64,000 nt of DNA from an uncultured Mycoplasma sp. (GCA_902493595.1 CABUPU010000001.1:1-64000); one strand, 5' to 3'. Positions 1-8,987 are shown, counted from the stretch's first letter. Program-made: numbers and translations. Notes: generated by a model from the letters alone, not told the origin.

Positions 1-63
1 CAATTAGGGTTTAAATAATAGTTTTTTACTGTCTACTTTTTATTGACAACTTCAATTTTAATT

Positions 64-1197
64 CTAGTTTTTATAATATACATTAATATCAACATAATTA
101 TTTATTCCATCAACTTTACCATTACTTGAAAGTTGCCACATTACATAATCACCTTTATAAGATGTTTGTTTTGTATAATGAGCAAGCCATATATCATAAT
201 CTACGGGAAGCCAAATATATTCAAGGTATGATTTACTTGCATAGTGAACTGGTGTGTAACCAGCATCTTTGATAGTCTTTAGAAACGCATTTGAAGCTCC
301 TCTTAAATCAAATAAATTCATTTGTCCAGCATTAAAATAGTTAAAACTTTCCCAATCAAATGCAATAGGCATTTCAATATTGTAACCTTTTATGTTATCA
401 AGTACAAAGTTTGCTTCCTGGGTAGCATCTTTTTCATTTTTAGCATATGAATAAAAGTATAACCCAATCTTAATTCCCACTTTTGAGGCACCCTCAATAT
501 TCTTTAGAAAATATGGATCAAGCGATAAAGGTTCATCATAAAAATATCTATATCCTAGTCTAATAATAGCAAATTCAACGCCATCATCTTTAACTTTTTG
601 CCAATCTATGTTTCCTTGATATTTTGAAACATCTATACCGACTAAAGTATTATCATTTTTTCTTTCTTTATAAACATCTTTAAAATCTAAATAATTAGTT
701 AAAACACCAGTATATGCGCCTTTGGTAGTTACATTTTTTTCCTTAACAACTAGTTTAAAATCTTTACTTGAACTATTGCCTGAATAGTCAGTGCATGTAA
801 AAGTTAAGTCATAAGTTCCAGGTGTATTTATATCATACAATCCAGTTATATTTGTTAAGGGAGTTCTATCTGCATTATCCATACAAGTTAATTCCTTAGA
901 AATATCTTCTTTATAGCCAGGAGTTCTTGTTATAGTATTGCCAATCCATATAATAGGTTTTTCTTTATCTATAACTTCATATTTAATTTTATATTCTTTT
1001 TTATTGCAAAACATAGTATCATTATGTTTTCCTAACTTTAATGTATTAAGCACTTTACTCTGGCATTTATATTTTTTATCAGTGATATTTTTTATATCTA
1101 CTTTTGCTCCATAGTCAAAAGTATCCTTATTTAAGGAAACATTTTTTTTACATGAACATAAAAATAATAAACAAATTATTAACAAAATCTTTTTCAT
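64..1197 (-). CDS. GH25 lysozyme-like lipoprotein
   Basis: Predicted surface muramidase that would cleave peptidoglycan outside the membrane. Residues 1-16 form a lipoprotein signal with lipobox L-C-S-C (lipidated Cys16). Residues about 70-150 resemble an Ig-like/HYR domain (pattern GTYDLTFTCTD). Residues about 187-377 match glycosyl hydrolase family 25: GIDVSKYQGNIDW at the start of the barrel, the DxE pair in FDWESF, and the closing MWQLSS...VDINVY. Length (377 aa) fits an Ig-GH25 protein. It is divergent from the XRE gene at 1257; the shared region is only about 60 bp. Confidence 0.9.
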   Translation of the reverse strand: MKKILLIICLLFLCSCKKNVSLNKDTFDYGAKVDIKNITDKKYKCQSKVLNTLKLGKHNDTMFCNKKEYKIKYEVIDKEKPIIWIGNTITRTPGYKEDISKELTCMDNADRTPLTNITGLYDINTPGTYDLTFTCTDYSGNSSSKDFKLVVKEKNVTTKGAYTGVLTNYLDFKDVYKERKNDNTLVGIDVSKYQGNIDWQKVKDDGVEFAIIRLGYRYFYDEPLSLDPYFLKNIEGASKVGIKIGLYFYSYAKNEKDATQEANFVLDNIKGYNIEMPIAFDWESFNYFNAGQMNLFDLRGASNAFLKTIKDAGYTPVHYASKSYLEYIWLPVDYDIWLAHYTKQTSYKGDYVMWQLSSNGKVDGINNYVDINVYYKN

Positions 1198-1220
1198 ACA
1201 TTAATTGTATCAATATTTAT

Positions 1221-1249
1221 TTGATAGTACAATATTTTTATGGTAATAT
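1221..1249 (+). promoter_or_regulatory. Promoter for XRE gene, likely leaderless
   Basis: TTGATA (1221-1226), 17-nt spacer, TAATAT (1244-1249). The ATG at 1257 lies 8 nt after the -10, so transcription probably starts at or next to the start codon. No Shine-Dalgarno sequence is visible before the ATG, consistent with a leaderless mRNA. Confidence 0.6.
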
Positions 1250-1256
1250 ATTATTT

Positions 1257-1940
1257 ATGGAACAGATAGGTAGTATAATAAAGGATATCCGTAAGAAAAA
1301 TAATTTAACGCAAAATGAATTTGCGTCTATTTTGGGTGTTACTTTTCAAGCTGTTTCAAAATGGGAAAATGATAAAAGTATTCCTGATATTACCATTTTA
1401 AAAGAGATATCAAATAAATTTAATGTTGATTTAAACTATTTAATTAGTGGTAAGAAAGTAAATATAAATAAAAAATCATTTTTCAAAAAAAATATGATAA
1501 TTATTACAGTTATTATATTTATAATCATAAGTGTTTGTCTATTTTTATTTTTCCATAAACATAATTATGAATTTAAAACTTTAAATGGAGAAACAAAAGA
1601 TATAAAAGTTACTGGAAGTATAACTTATGATGAAAGTAAATCCTCAATATATTTAAATGTTGATTATAATGCTGATGATACTCAAAAATATTCTTATATA
1701 AAATGCACTTTATACGAAAAACATCAAGATATTTTAAATGTTATTTCAGAAAAAGAATATTTAGAAAAAACTCCAGTTTCCTTAAAAGAGTATTTAAAGA
1801 TGATATCTTTTGTAATTGATAATTATTCTCCATCATGTAAATATTATAAAGATAGTAATTTATATTTAGAAATAAGTGCTAAAATTGATGAGGAAAAAAG
1901 TGTTACTTATAAAGTACCTATAAAATTTAATAATTGTTAA
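1257..1940 (+). CDS. XRE-family membrane-anchored regulator
   Basis: 227 aa. Residues about 5-60 form a helix-turn-helix of the XRE/Cro type (pattern LTQNEFASILGVTFQAVSKWE), followed by one hydrophobic segment (about residues 80-98) and an extracytoplasmic C-terminal domain of about 125 aa that I do not recognise. The longer reading frame opening at 1104 overlaps the divergent lipoprotein gene, so I place the start at ATG 1257, which sits directly after a good -10 box. The architecture suggests a one-component regulator sensing something outside the cell. Two other genes here (19266 and 52504) have the same HTH-TM-exodomain layout. Confidence 0.8.
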   Translation: MEQIGSIIKDIRKKNNLTQNEFASILGVTFQAVSKWENDKSIPDITILKEISNKFNVDLNYLISGKKVNINKKSFFKKNMIIITVIIFIIISVCLFLFFHKHNYEFKTLNGETKDIKVTGSITYDESKSSIYLNVDYNADDTQKYSYIKCTLYEKHQDILNVISEKEYLEKTPVSLKEYLKMISFVIDNYSPSCKYYKDSNLYLEISAKIDEEKSVTYKVPIKFNNC

Positions 1941-1963
1941 GATGTAAAAAACATCTTTTTTTT
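1941..1963 (+). terminator. Rho-independent terminator
   Basis: Five-base-pair stem gatgt/acatc with an A5 loop, followed by a run of nine T, directly after the XRE stop codon. Confidence 0.6.
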
Positions 1964-2005
1964 ATTTACTTTTTAGTGTATACTATTAATATAATAGGTG
2001 AGAGA

Positions 2006-3313
2006 ATGAATAAAGAGGTTAATGACAATTTAAATGAAAATACTACACAAGAGAATATTGAATTTTTAACTACAGCAGTTCCCATAATAAAAGACTTAAA
2101 TGATGAACAAATTGAAATGCTTACTACTTCACTTCCAGTTATTAAGGATTATACTGAAGAAGAAATAGATGAATTAATAAAAAAGATTCCAACATTAAAA
2201 AAAGAAGATATAGCAAAAATTAAAGATGCATTAAAACCTGTTGAAAAACAATCTAATAAAGAAAAAATTATAGATTTATTAAAGACAAAAAGATCTAAAT
2301 TATTAATTATTTTAGGTATTTTAATAATTATTTTAACAGTAATAAGTGTTGGAACCAGTTTTGCATTATCCTCACAAAATGAAGAGTATGAAAATTATTT
2401 TTTTGAAATAGATAAAAAGGAAAATCCTAATATGGAAATCTATAATATTCCTAAAGATAGTCCAAACTTTATAAAAGATTCTAAAGCTTCTCAAATTGTA
2501 AGTTGTATGCAAAGTAATACTCCAATAGAAAAGTTACCAGAAAGTGTTACTTCAGTTATAAATGAAATAAATGATTATTATAATAAATCAATAAATCGTT
2601 TTGCTTATAAATATGTTGATATTTATACTGGTTTTACTGTTAGTTATAATGAAAATCAACATATATTTACGGCCTCAACAATAAAAGCACCAACAGACAT
2701 ATATATTTATGAAAATGCAGAAAATGGTTCTATCGATTTAGAGGAAAAACTTTTATATACAAAAAAATATTATAATCCTGGTGCTGGTTATATTAAGTTA
2801 GGTGAAGAAAATACTTATTATACAGTAAGAGAACTTGTAAAAAATTCTGCATATTATAGTGATAATGTAGCTCATACAATGCTTATGGATAGATTTAATA
2901 AAGATGATATGCTTGCTTTTTGGAAAGCTAAGGGTACAAATGCTATATTTACAGGGCCAACTATATGGGGTGAAACAAGTGCTCATGATGCAGCAATTTA
3001 TATGAATGAACTTTATAATTTTTATGAAAAAGGTAGTGATATAGCAAAAGAACTTATGAGTTATTTTACTGATAATGGAGGTCAGTTTTTAACTCCTCCA
3101 CAGGGTTTAACCTCAGCAAATAAAAGTGGATGTGCTGGCTCTGTAATGCATGATATATCTATAGTTTTTGATGAAAATCCATATATTGTTATTGCTTTGT
3201 CAAATTTAGGTTGTTTATCTGCAGGTTCTTATTTTGAGGATGTATCTAATCTTACTTATAAACTTCATAAAGCATATTGGGATTATAAAGTATCCTCTTG
3301 TATTAATAAATAA
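2006..3313 (+). CDS. Membrane-anchored beta-lactamase-fold serine hydrolase
   Basis: 435 aa from ATG 2006, which has aggtgaga 5 nt upstream; the frame remains open upstream but lacks a ribosome site. The cytoplasmic N-terminus holds three degenerate repeats of about 18 aa (xFLTTAVPIIKDLNDEQI-like, residues 20-70), then a TM helix (about 98-121). The outer domain carries class A beta-lactamase/PBP motifs: S-T-I-K (224-227, SxxK), S-D-N (285-287) and K-S-G near residue 373. Family members are serine beta-lactamases or related D,D-peptidases; which activity applies cannot be read from sequence. Neighbours are cell-wall hydrolases. Confidence 0.85.
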   Translation: MNKEVNDNLNENTTQENIEFLTTAVPIIKDLNDEQIEMLTTSLPVIKDYTEEEIDELIKKIPTLKKEDIAKIKDALKPVEKQSNKEKIIDLLKTKRSKLLIILGILIIILTVISVGTSFALSSQNEEYENYFFEIDKKENPNMEIYNIPKDSPNFIKDSKASQIVSCMQSNTPIEKLPESVTSVINEINDYYNKSINRFAYKYVDIYTGFTVSYNENQHIFTASTIKAPTDIYIYENAENGSIDLEEKLLYTKKYYNPGAGYIKLGEENTYYTVRELVKNSAYYSDNVAHTMLMDRFNKDDMLAFWKAKGTNAIFTGPTIWGETSAHDAAIYMNELYNFYEKGSDIAKELMSYFTDNGGQFLTPPQGLTSANKSGCAGSVMHDISIVFDENPYIVIALSNLGCLSAGSYFEDVSNLTYKLHKAYWDYKVSSCINK

Positions 3314-3369
3314 TTATTAAATTATTAATTAAATTATTATTTAGATTATTGATTTATATATTAACTTAG

Positions 3370-3394
3370 AAAAGCCCATATATTCGGGCTTTTT
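3370..3394 (+). terminator. Rho-independent terminator
   Basis: Stem aaaagccc (3370-3377) and gggctttt (3386-3393) with an 8-nt loop and trailing T residues, after the serine hydrolase gene. Confidence 0.8.
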
Positions 3395-3427
3395 AATTGT
3401 TAAAATGTGGTAATTGGTTTACATAAT

Positions 3428-3456
3428 TTGACGTTTTGCATATTTTATGATATAAT
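3428..3456 (+). promoter_or_regulatory. Sigma-A type promoter for SleB-like gene
   Basis: TTGACG (3428-3433), 17-nt spacer, TATAAT (3451-3456), about 25 nt before the start codon, which has agggggaaag as ribosome site. Confidence 0.7.
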
Positions 3457-3480
3457 TATTTTGTTATTCAGGGGGAAAGA

Positions 3481-4131
3481 ATGAATAAAAATGATTATGT
3501 CCTCCATAATATATGGAGAATGAATAAAAAGGAAATCAATAATTTTAATATAAAAAAAATAACTAACTTTGGTATTGCTCTATGTATGATGTTTACAATA
3601 ATTTTTGCACCTAGTGTTCAAAGAGTAAAAGAAGTTAATACTAAAGTATCTTCATTTGATAACTATAATGCAAATATTACTAAGGAAGATAAAATAGACT
3701 ATATTTTAAATAAGTATAATTTAACTAAGAATGAATTTAATACTTTAACTGCTATAGTTTTATCTGAGGCACAAAGTAATTCTTATGAAGATGCCTATGC
3801 AGTAATTAATACAATTTATAATAGAACTCATGCTAAAAACTGGGTAAGAAGTTGTAGTAGTTACTTTGGTAAAAATAATGGACAAAGTTTATACTATCAA
3901 GCAATTATGCCTAACCAATTTGTTGTTTATCAACATGGTACTTTTACTAGATATTTAAATAGAACTGATTTAAATGGTTATAATGCTGTTATTGACTTTT
4001 TATACGATGAAAAAATAATGCATAATTATTTATCATTTAGGGCTAATAATATAGTAATAACTGGTTCAGAAAAATTTAGTACAATGGGTAATAACTATTT
4101 TAATACTTTAGAGGAAAGTAATAGAATTTAA
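3481..4131 (+). CDS. SleB-like cell wall hydrolase
   Basis: 216 aa. An N-terminal hydrophobic segment (about residues 30-48) acts as membrane anchor or signal. The C-terminal ~140 aa match the Hydrolase_2/SleB family: TAIVLSEAQSNSYEDAYAVI contains the expected catalytic Glu, followed by NTIYNR and the PNQFVVY motif. Family members cleave peptidoglycan glycan strands. The stop codon overlaps by 4 bp (TTAA) that of the convergent Sel1 gene. Confidence 0.85.
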   Translation: MNKNDYVLHNIWRMNKKEINNFNIKKITNFGIALCMMFTIIFAPSVQRVKEVNTKVSSFDNYNANITKEDKIDYILNKYNLTKNEFNTLTAIVLSEAQSNSYEDAYAVINTIYNRTHAKNWVRSCSSYFGKNNGQSLYYQAIMPNQFVVYQHGTFTRYLNRTDLNGYNAVIDFLYDEKIMHNYLSFRANNIVITGSEKFSTMGNNYFNTLEESNRI

Positions 4132-5390
4132 CTTTCCTTTTTATTTTGAAAAAAATTCATATATTTATTATAAAGTTTTTCATTTTTAGAAATATTTAAT
4201 TTTTTATTACCACTTTTATATATTTTTGCTAGGTTATAGTATGCATAATAACTTCTTTCAGAAACAGGGCAGTTAATTGCTTTATTAAAGTAAAATAATG
4301 CATCTTTATAATTACCTTCATTAATGCATATTTCTCCCATTTTATTTAATGCCCAACTATTTAATAAATCAGCACTTAATTTATAGTAATTTTTAGCAAG
4401 CTTTAAATCATTATTTTTTTCATAATACATTCCTAAATTATTATAGGCATAAGCATATCCATATTCTGCAGCTTTTTTAAAATATTTAAGGGCAGTAGCA
4501 TCATCAATATTTAAATAATATCTTCCTAAAGTATTAAGGGCAGCAATACTTCCTAAATCTACAGCTTTATTTAAAAACTTTAACATTATATCAACATTTT
4601 TTTCTTTAACTTTATTAGAAAATATTAAATTACCAACCATCCAAGAGGCTTTAGGATGTCCTTTTAAAGCAGCTTTCATATAATATTCATAGCACTTTTC
4701 ATAATCTATTTTTCCACTTATTAAACCACTATATTCAAGTGAACCAAGTTGTGCATTAGCATACATATTATCTTTTTGTGCAAGAATTTTTAATGAGTTA
4801 ATATAACTTATTCCTTCATAAAGATTTATTTTTAAATATTCTTTTAATTCATGTTCATTAATATTAATTATAACTTCATCAAATATTGGTTGTTTATTTT
4901 CAAGTACTCCATAAAATAATAATTCAATGAGAGCTTCATAATAATTGTTATTATCTAAATAATTATTTATTTTTTCTATAAAATTATTGGAAACATTTTC
5001 ATCCTTTAGATGTAATATATCTAAACAAACTTTTTTAATCTTAGAATTTTCATTTATTATTTTAATATTAAGATCATCACACTTAATTATTCTTTCCTCT
5101 AAAATAGAGATTATATTAGCAAATATAGGAATAAATATTTCTTTATTATTAGAATAATTTTCTTTTAAATCTAAATATATTTTTTTATATTCTATTCCTA
5201 TAGGTCTATATCCAATTAAATAATTATTTACTGTAGTAGTTTTAATATCATTTATATTAAATACTCCACAAAATACTTCTTTTTGAATACCTGAGGCCTC
5301 AACTTTAGAATGTCTTTTTATTATATTTATAATATTACCTAAAGATAAATAATTTTTACCATCATTCATTTTAATAAATTTCTTTTTCAT
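4128..5390 (-). CDS. Sel1-repeat (TPR-like) protein
   Basis: 420 aa, no signal peptide or TM segment, so probably cytoplasmic. The N-terminal ~190 residues are not recognised. From about residue 210 to 400 there are five or more Sel1/TPR helical repeats with the A..LG..Y......A..Y..KAA..G signature (for example ALNTLGRYYL, AYNNLGMYYEKNND). Such repeats scaffold protein-protein contacts. It stands alone on the minus strand between two plus-strand envelope genes. The partner is unknown. Confidence 0.8.
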   Translation of the reverse strand: MKKKFIKMNDGKNYLSLGNIINIIKRHSKVEASGIQKEVFCGVFNINDIKTTTVNNYLIGYRPIGIEYKKIYLDLKENYSNNKEIFIPIFANIISILEERIIKCDDLNIKIINENSKIKKVCLDILHLKDENVSNNFIEKINNYLDNNNYYEALIELLFYGVLENKQPIFDEVIININEHELKEYLKINLYEGISYINSLKILAQKDNMYANAQLGSLEYSGLISGKIDYEKCYEYYMKAALKGHPKASWMVGNLIFSNKVKEKNVDIMLKFLNKAVDLGSIAALNTLGRYYLNIDDATALKYFKKAAEYGYAYAYNNLGMYYEKNNDLKLAKNYYKLSADLLNSWALNKMGEICINEGNYKDALFYFNKAINCPVSERSYYAYYNLAKIYKSGNKKLNISKNEKLYNKYMNFFQNKKES

Positions 5391-5490
5391 ATAACACCTA
5401 TATTTATTATATCGTGGATTTATGTGGATTTCAAAATATTCTTTTTTTTATAAATTTAAAATATAATTTTAATAGAAAGGAAGTAAAATT

Positions 5491-6729
5491 ATGAAAAAAA
5501 TATTTAAAAATTACAAATCTACAATAATTATGTTTATTTCAGTTATTGTTGGAACTTTGATTGGAGTTATCTTTAAGGAAAAGGCCACTGTATTAAAACC
5601 TTTTGGGACTTTATTTATTAATTTATTACTTACAATTATAGTACCTTTAATATTTTTAACTTTAAGTACCTCTATTGGTAAAATGAAAGAACCAAAAAGA
5701 CTTGGTAAAATATTAATTACTATTATTGGAATATTTGTTTTAACATCACTTATAAGTGTTTTAATTGGTATTGCTTCTACTAAAATAGCTTTGGTTAATA
5801 AAAAAGATAGTATTAAAATAAAAGAATCTTTTGATTATTCAATTACTGATAATGATGAAAAACTTGATATTTTAACAAGAACAGTTAATGCAATTTCAAC
5901 TGATGATTTTGTAAAAATAATTTCTAAAGATAATATTATTGCTTTAATTGTTATATCTATTTTAACTGGTCTTGCTATTCATTTTGCAAAAGATAAAGGT
6001 AAAAAAGCTCTTGAGGTATTAGAAAGCTTTAATGATGTACTTCAAATGCTTATTAAAATTATTATGTATTATGCTCCAATTGGAATAGGGGCTTACTTTG
6101 CCTCTTTTGTTGGAGAGTTTGGTGCAGGTGTTGCTACAAGTTATTTAAAAATGCTTATTATTTATACAGTATCATGTGCATTTGTTTATTTTGTTATTTA
6201 TAGTTTATATGCCTTTATTTCAGGTGGTAAAAAAGGATTAAAACTATATTGGCAAAATATAATGGTACCATCAGCTACAGCTCTTGCAACATGTTCTTCA
6301 GCAGCATCAATTCCGGTTAATACAAAAGCCGCAAAAAATATTGGGGTTTCTGATGATATAGCAGATACAATAATTCCTCTTGGTACATCATTTCATAAAG
6401 ATGGTTCAATTATAGGTAGTGTATTTAAAATAATGTTCTTAGTATATTTATTTGGTATGGATGTTAGTACTTTTAAAGTTCTTGGAGTAAGTATATTAGC
6501 AACAATTTTAATTACAGCAGTACCTATTGGTGGAGGAACTATTTCAGAAATGCTTATTATTAGTTTAATGGGCTTTCCTATAGCAAGTCTTCCGATACTA
6601 ACAATAATAGCCACAATAATAGATGCTCCAGCAACACTTTTAAATGTGGTCGGAGATAGTGCAAGTAGTATGCTTGTTGCGAGAATTATTGATGGTAAAA
6701 ACTGGATTAGTAAAAAGCAAAAATTCTAA
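5491..6729 (+). CDS. Dicarboxylate/amino acid:cation symporter (DAACS)
   Basis: 412 aa polytopic membrane protein. It has the family's serine-rich re-entrant hairpin (ATALATCSSAASIPVN, about 265-280), a conserved polar loop around FHKDGS, and the C-terminal hairpin region VGDSASSMLVARI. Family members (GltP, DctA, SstT) import glutamate, aspartate, serine or C4-dicarboxylates with Na+ or H+; the substrate cannot be decided here. Ribosome site aaaggaag. It is a single-gene unit, closed by a terminator overlapping the stop codon. Confidence 0.9.
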   Translation: MKKIFKNYKSTIIMFISVIVGTLIGVIFKEKATVLKPFGTLFINLLLTIIVPLIFLTLSTSIGKMKEPKRLGKILITIIGIFVLTSLISVLIGIASTKIALVNKKDSIKIKESFDYSITDNDEKLDILTRTVNAISTDDFVKIISKDNIIALIVISILTGLAIHFAKDKGKKALEVLESFNDVLQMLIKIIMYYAPIGIGAYFASFVGEFGAGVATSYLKMLIIYTVSCAFVYFVIYSLYAFISGGKKGLKLYWQNIMVPSATALATCSSAASIPVNTKAAKNIGVSDDIADTIIPLGTSFHKDGSIIGSVFKIMFLVYLFGMDVSTFKVLGVSILATILITAVPIGGGTISEMLIISLMGFPIASLPILTIIATIIDAPATLLNVVGDSASSMLVARIIDGKNWISKKQKF

Positions 6730-6750
6730 GATTTATTCTTAGATTTTTTT
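6725..6750 (+). terminator. Rho-independent terminator
   Basis: Stem tctaag (6725-6730) and cttaga (6738-6743) followed by a run of T, overlapping the symporter stop codon. Confidence 0.75.
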
Positions 6751-6806
6751 TAGAAAAATAATAAATATATAAAACTCTTACAAATCAAGGTATTACCTTG
6801 TTCGTA

Positions 6807-6954
6807 TTTTCTTAAATCTTATACATTTGAGAAAACATACCCTCGTATTTTCGTACCTTACTACTAAATTATAGCATCAATTTATTTAAAAATCTAGTAC
6901 CATATTCCGTAAAATAGACATTAAATTTTCCTATATGTATAAGATTTAAGAAAA
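6807..6954. repeat. 20-bp perfect inverted repeat pair, candidate invertible switch
   Basis: Left arm 6807-6826 and right arm 6935-6954 are exact reverse complements over 20 bp and enclose 108 bp. The right arm contains the -10 box (TATAAG, 6938-6943) of the promoter for the DGR target gene, while its -35 box (TAGACA, 6915-6920) lies inside the enclosed segment. Inverting the segment would put CGAGGG in the -35 position and so weaken the promoter. Arm length and spacing resemble phase-variable promoter invertons. No recombinase is adjacent; the only site-specific recombinase in the window is at 37-38.6 kb. Confidence 0.6.
6915..6943 (+). promoter_or_regulatory. Promoter of DGR target gene
   Basis: TAGACA (6915-6920), exactly 17 nt, TATAAG (6938-6943). 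The start codon at 6990 follows, with aggag (6979-6983) 6 nt upstream of it. The -10 lies within the right arm of the inverted repeat. Confidence 0.65.
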
Positions 6955-6989
6955 ATGACCCCAGTATTTATAAGGGATAGGAGTATAGT

Positions 6990-8846
6990 ATGAATAGAAG
7001 TAAAATAACAAAATCGTTAGCGGTGTTCGCCTCAGTAATATTGATAATCATTATAGGCGTGGCATCATTTGCATATTTTGGAACATTTAGTGTAAATTTA
7101 AATAATAATGTAGCAGTAAATATAAATTCATCTAGTCCAGGAAATTCAACATTTATCGCAAATGCAACTCAGTTAAATTTAGTAGTCCCAGCGGCAGATA
7201 TGAGTTTTACTCAGGCAAATAATACAGTAGCTGCAAAAGAAGATACAGCATATTTAGATGTAACACTTACAGGTTCACCAAATTTACTTACAACATGTAC
7301 ATATGATGTAGTTTATGAATATAATTCTGGAAGTAATGTATATGGACAGGGTACAACAACAAAAACAAGTGGAGCAGATAAAGAAATAACAATAGAAGTA
7401 AATGGAATGAATGGAAATAATCATTTTGCAGAAGAAACAAATTTTGATTATGCTAATATTCAAAGTTATTATGATAGTACAAATAAATATTATAAGCTAG
7501 TAGAGGGAGCTACAATAAAAAGTTTAGGAACACAGCAGTCAGTAAGATGGAAAATAATAGGAAGATATTATAATTTAGAGGCAAGTCAATCACAACTTGG
7601 AGGAAAAGCCTTTACAGGTAAGATATATGCAATAAGTAAAGGCTGTGATTCAGAAGATGGTTCAACAGTACAAAGTGGATATCAAACAATACTTGCAAAT
7701 AATGGTGGCTCAGCAAGTATGACAACTCTTACATCAACAGATTTTGCAAAAGTTACTACAGCTTCAGATAAGGGAATGTATAAAGCAACAGATGACTTAG
7801 GAACATCGTATTATTTCAGAGGTGCCGTAGATAATAATTGGGTAAAATATGGTAAAGAAACTGCATGTACTTTTAATGGGTCGAAAGTAGTATATGTAGA
7901 TTCAGAATTTAATTTTAGAAATGTAAAAGATGAAGAAGAATGTGTATCCACAACTTTATGCAGTGCTATGGGTGCATATGCAGTAGGATTAAGTGATGAT
8001 ATGTGTACTTCTGCAGAGGGAGTACCAATAGGTAAAAAAGGTACATATTCTACCCAGGATATGTATTGGCGAATAATAAGAATCAATGGCGATAATTCAA
8101 TAAGAATGATATATACAGGAAACGATGCACCAAGTGCTTCAACAAGTGTAATAATGACGGGTTATAAAACTGTGAGTAGTATTAATAGATTTAATACAAA
8201 TTATGATAGCACAGAATATGTAGGATATATGTATACGATAGGAGAGCAACATGGAACAAGAAAAGATAGTACAATAAAAACAGCATTGGATGATTGGTAT
8301 GCAAATCATACAGATTTAAATAAAACTGGAACAAAAATAACAGATCAAATATATTGTAATGATAGAACAGCTTCAACATCTGGTGTCGCTTATTCGGAGT
8401 CAAACTATACAACACTAACAAGTTGGAATTCAACTGGAACTACTTATTATTATGGCGGATATGGAAGAATAGCTAAAGATAATAATCCAATGTTAACCTG
8501 TGCAGTTGATAGTGATAGATTTACAGTTAATAAAATAAATGGTAAAGGAAATAGTGCATTAACATATCCTGTAGGTTTGATAACAATAGATGAGTTGGAA
8601 ATGGCAGGAAACAATTGGAGTGAAAGCAACACGAGCTATTATTTACATACTGGAGCTAACTATTGGGCGGGCTCCCCTGATGGATTCCGTAGTGATTATG
8701 CTTATGGGTTCTATGTGTATTATGATGGCTATTTGAGCCGCAGTTATGTCAATAACTCTTATGGCGTGCGTGGTGTAGTTTCTCTATCCTCTGATGCTAA
8801 GTTACTTGGCAGTGGTACATATGATGATGTGTATGTAGTAAGTTAA
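6990..8846 (+). CDS. DGR target: surface protein with C-terminal variable lectin-like domain
   Basis: 618 aa. A basic N-terminus plus hydrophobic segment (about 10-30) then an Asn/Ser/Thr-rich stretch suggests export and membrane anchoring. A WRIIRINGD...IRMIY motif near residue 360 and the C-terminal YWAGSP...GVRGVVSLS pattern resemble Bacillota surface proteins ending in a C-type-lectin/formylglycine-enzyme-like fold, the usual DGR display scaffold. The VR (8663-8777) encodes residues 558-596; the substituted codons lie between residues 564 and 591. Compared with the TR, 15 Asn and 2 Glu codons have become Tyr, Asp, Ser, Arg or Gly, with Tyr most frequent (8 of 17). About 22 residues follow the VR. 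The ligand is unknown. Confidence 0.85.
   Translation: MNRSKITKSLAVFASVILIIIIGVASFAYFGTFSVNLNNNVAVNINSSSPGNSTFIANATQLNLVVPAADMSFTQANNTVAAKEDTAYLDVTLTGSPNLLTTCTYDVVYEYNSGSNVYGQGTTTKTSGADKEITIEVNGMNGNNHFAEETNFDYANIQSYYDSTNKYYKLVEGATIKSLGTQQSVRWKIIGRYYNLEASQSQLGGKAFTGKIYAISKGCDSEDGSTVQSGYQTILANNGGSASMTTLTSTDFAKVTTASDKGMYKATDDLGTSYYFRGAVDNNWVKYGKETACTFNGSKVVYVDSEFNFRNVKDEEECVSTTLCSAMGAYAVGLSDDMCTSAEGVPIGKKGTYSTQDMYWRIIRINGDNSIRMIYTGNDAPSASTSVIMTGYKTVSSINRFNTNYDSTEYVGYMYTIGEQHGTRKDSTIKTALDDWYANHTDLNKTGTKITDQIYCNDRTASTSGVAYSESNYTTLTSWNSTGTTYYYGGYGRIAKDNNPMLTCAVDSDRFTVNKINGKGNSALTYPVGLITIDELEMAGNNWSESNTSYYLHTGANYWAGSPDGFRSDYAYGFYVYYDGYLSRSYVNNSYGVRGVVSLSSDAKLLGSGTYDDVYVVS
8663..8777 (+). repeat. DGR variable repeat (VR)
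   Basis: 115 bp aligning without gaps to the TR at 9758-9872. The first 16 bp and last 12 bp are identical. In the 87-bp core (8679-8765) there are 20 differences, all where the TR has A (9 A to T, 8 A to G, 3 A to C): 20 of 39 adenines changed and none of 48 other bases. The GC-rich 3' end (ggcgtgcgtggtgta) is the likely initiation-of-mutagenic-homing segment. Confidence 0.95.
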
Positions 8847-8884
8847 GCCAGAAAGAAGGACTACTTCTCTGAGAAAAGAAAACA

Positions 8885-8903
8885 GCACAATCCTCGATTG
8901 TGC
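8885..8903 (+). other. Perfect 8-bp hairpin downstream of VR
   Basis: gcacaatc (8885-8892), loop ctc, gattgtgc (8896-8903), 39 nt after the target stop codon and about 107 bp after the VR. In the Bordetella phage DGR a hairpin/cruciform just 3' of the VR stimulates homing; this one is further away. No T-run follows, so it is a poor terminator. Confidence 0.5.
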
Positions 8904-8966
8904 GTCGGGCGAAAAATAAAACTTAGTGTGGTTGTAGTGTTGAAAAAGTAAAACATACTAAAGTTG

Positions 8967-8987
8967 TACGCCCCTTTATGGGGCGTA
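8967..8987 (+). other. Perfect 8-bp GC-rich hairpin before avd-like gene
   Basis: tacgcccc (8967-8974), loop tttat, ggggcgta (8980-8987), followed by a small ccac-gaa-gtgg hairpin (8992-9002) just before the ribosome site of the avd-like gene. Unusually GC-rich for this genome. It could be an mRNA structure controlling avd or a DNA structure of the DGR target region. Confidence 0.45.

Noticed and set aside
6786..6800. 15-bp palindrome caaggta-t-taccttg as an operator
   Set aside because: It lies outside the switch and over 110 bp upstream of the promoter, with no second copy seen; kept only as a note.
6807..6954. Terminator of the symporter gene
   Set aside because: The 20-bp arms are 108 bp apart, and a good terminator already overlaps the symporter stop at 6725-6750.
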